A stretch of DNA of 5,936 nt, from assembly GCA_030428695.1 (NCBI GenBank), contig JAUIEM010000498.1, forward strand, positions 1-5,936, given 5' to 3'. Shown here one piece after another: positions 5,633-5,936 of this stretch. Every line of letters starts with the position of its first letter. Position 1 is the stretch's first letter. The DNA is from a bacterium (lineage in GTDB: Bacteria > Planctomycetota > J058 > JAJDCP01). Position numbers and translations under genes: made by a program. The notes under the pieces are model-generated. The model made no database searches, was not told the origin of the DNA, and was given only the letters and a program-made list of their open reading frames with translations.

Positions 5633-5936
5633 GTGCAATGCCCGGCATGCGCCCACCAGATTCCCGCGGGGAGCCAGCGCTGCCTTGCCTGCGGACACGC
5701 TCCAGCCGCGCCCGTGAGCGGACGCGCGGCGGCCGCGGGGCAACCGCGCGGGGCAGGGTCCCACCCGGGGCGCGGGCACGGAGCGTGGCCGGCGGGGCAG
5801 CCCGCCGCGGCGGGACAGCCCCCGGCGGGGCAGCCTGCGGCGGGGAGGCCCCCGGCGGGGCAGCCCCCGGCAGGGCAGCCGGCGGCGGGACATGCGCAGC
5901 CGGCGGGCTATCCGCCAGCGGGGCATCCGCACCAGC
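5633..5936 (+). CDS. N-terminal zinc-ribbon, Pro/Ala/Gly-rich protein (partial, runs off the window)
   Basis: From GTG 5633 the frame stays open to the window end (101 codons visible, no stop). It begins MQCPACAHQIPAGSQRCLAC followed by G, a CxxC-x10-CxxCG zinc ribbon of the kind often placed at the N-terminus of bacterial proteins (compare 'CPxCGxxxPxGxxFCxxCG'). From about residue 53 it turns into PAGQP/AAGQP/AAGRP repeats, then QPAGYPPAGHPHQ. Such proteins usually go on to membrane segments or another signalling or envelope domain, which lies outside this window. The start is set by the ribbon beginning at residue 3. GGAG at 5618-5621 is an 11-nt-spaced SD, rather long. The gene follows the sigma/kinase operon after 168 bp on the same strand and may belong to the same regulon; this is inference from position only. 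The ATG at 5638 is in another frame and gives no recognisable protein. Confidence 0.72.
   Translation, partial: MQCPACAHQIPAGSQRCLACGHAPAAPVSGRAAAAGQPRGAGSHPGRGHGAWPAGQPAAAGQPPAGQPAAGRPPAGQPPAGQPAAGHAQPAGYPPAGHPHQ
5789..5936 (+). repeat. Degenerate 15-bp tandem repeat coding PAGQP units
   Basis: About nine units of roughly five codons (PAGQP, AAGQP, AAGRP, PAGYP, PAGHP) follow each other to the window edge. At DNA level the unit resembles CCCCCGGCGGGGCAG with changes mainly at third positions and at the Gln codon. The array may extend past 5936. Confidence 0.65.

Noticed and set aside
3077..5932. Very long open frame (951 codons) on the minus strand opposite the sigma factor and kinase-like gene
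   Set aside because: Its composition is Arg/Ala/Gly/Gln/Glu-rich with no recognisable domain, and it runs antisense to two convincing genes. Long open antisense frames are expected at this GC content.
5789..5936. Tandem repeat considered as a CRISPR array
   Set aside because: Units are about 15 bp, degenerate and contiguous without spacers, and they code a PAGQP peptide repeat in frame with the zinc ribbon.

Overview
The window is very GC-rich throughout (clearly above 70% by eye), and its real reading frames have strong G/C third positions. A sigma factor paired with a Hanks-type kinase, an FHA domain and a zinc-ribbon/Pro-Ala-Gly protein suggest a large-genome, high-GC environmental bacterium such as a Myxococcota, Planctomycetota or related lineage. 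No taxonomic marker gene is present, so this placement is inference.

Left part (1-1570): a membrane-anchored alpha/beta hydrolase (6-947, +) is followed by about 620 bp with no intact gene. This gap holds a C-terminal-looking protein relic spread over three minus-strand frames (about 967-1366), a long 96-bp imperfect palindrome (1370-1465), and a 24-codon minus-strand ORF with a very good ribosome binding site (1457-1531). These pieces may be what is left of a gene that once followed the oxidoreductase.

Middle (1571-2810): an NADPH-dependent, zinc-free MDR oxidoreductase of the quinone oxidoreductase/VAT1-like type lies on the minus strand (2641 down to 1571). It has a GTG start, a clear SD and a plausible sigma70-type promoter. 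It diverges from the next operon across a 169-bp gap.

Right part (2811-5936): a plus-strand operon begins with an ECF-type sigma factor (2811-3365). An ATGA overlap joins it to a 700-residue protein with a Hanks kinase domain, an FHA domain and about nine membrane segments (3362-5464). The kinase domain has HRN in place of the catalytic HRD, an Ala in place of the third glycine of the P-loop, and a shortened alpha-C region, so it is predicted to be a pseudokinase or a very weak kinase. No anti-sigma gene is seen, so the membrane (pseudo)kinase/FHA protein is the best candidate regulator of the sigma factor. After 168 bp, a GTG-started protein begins with a zinc ribbon and runs into PAGQP-type repeats, continuing past the window end (5633->5936).

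The most notable system here is the translationally coupled sigma factor plus predicted pseudokinase-FHA-polytopic membrane protein. It resembles the known sigma factor/kinase pairs (EcfP-PknT type), but the kinase lacks the catalytic aspartate.
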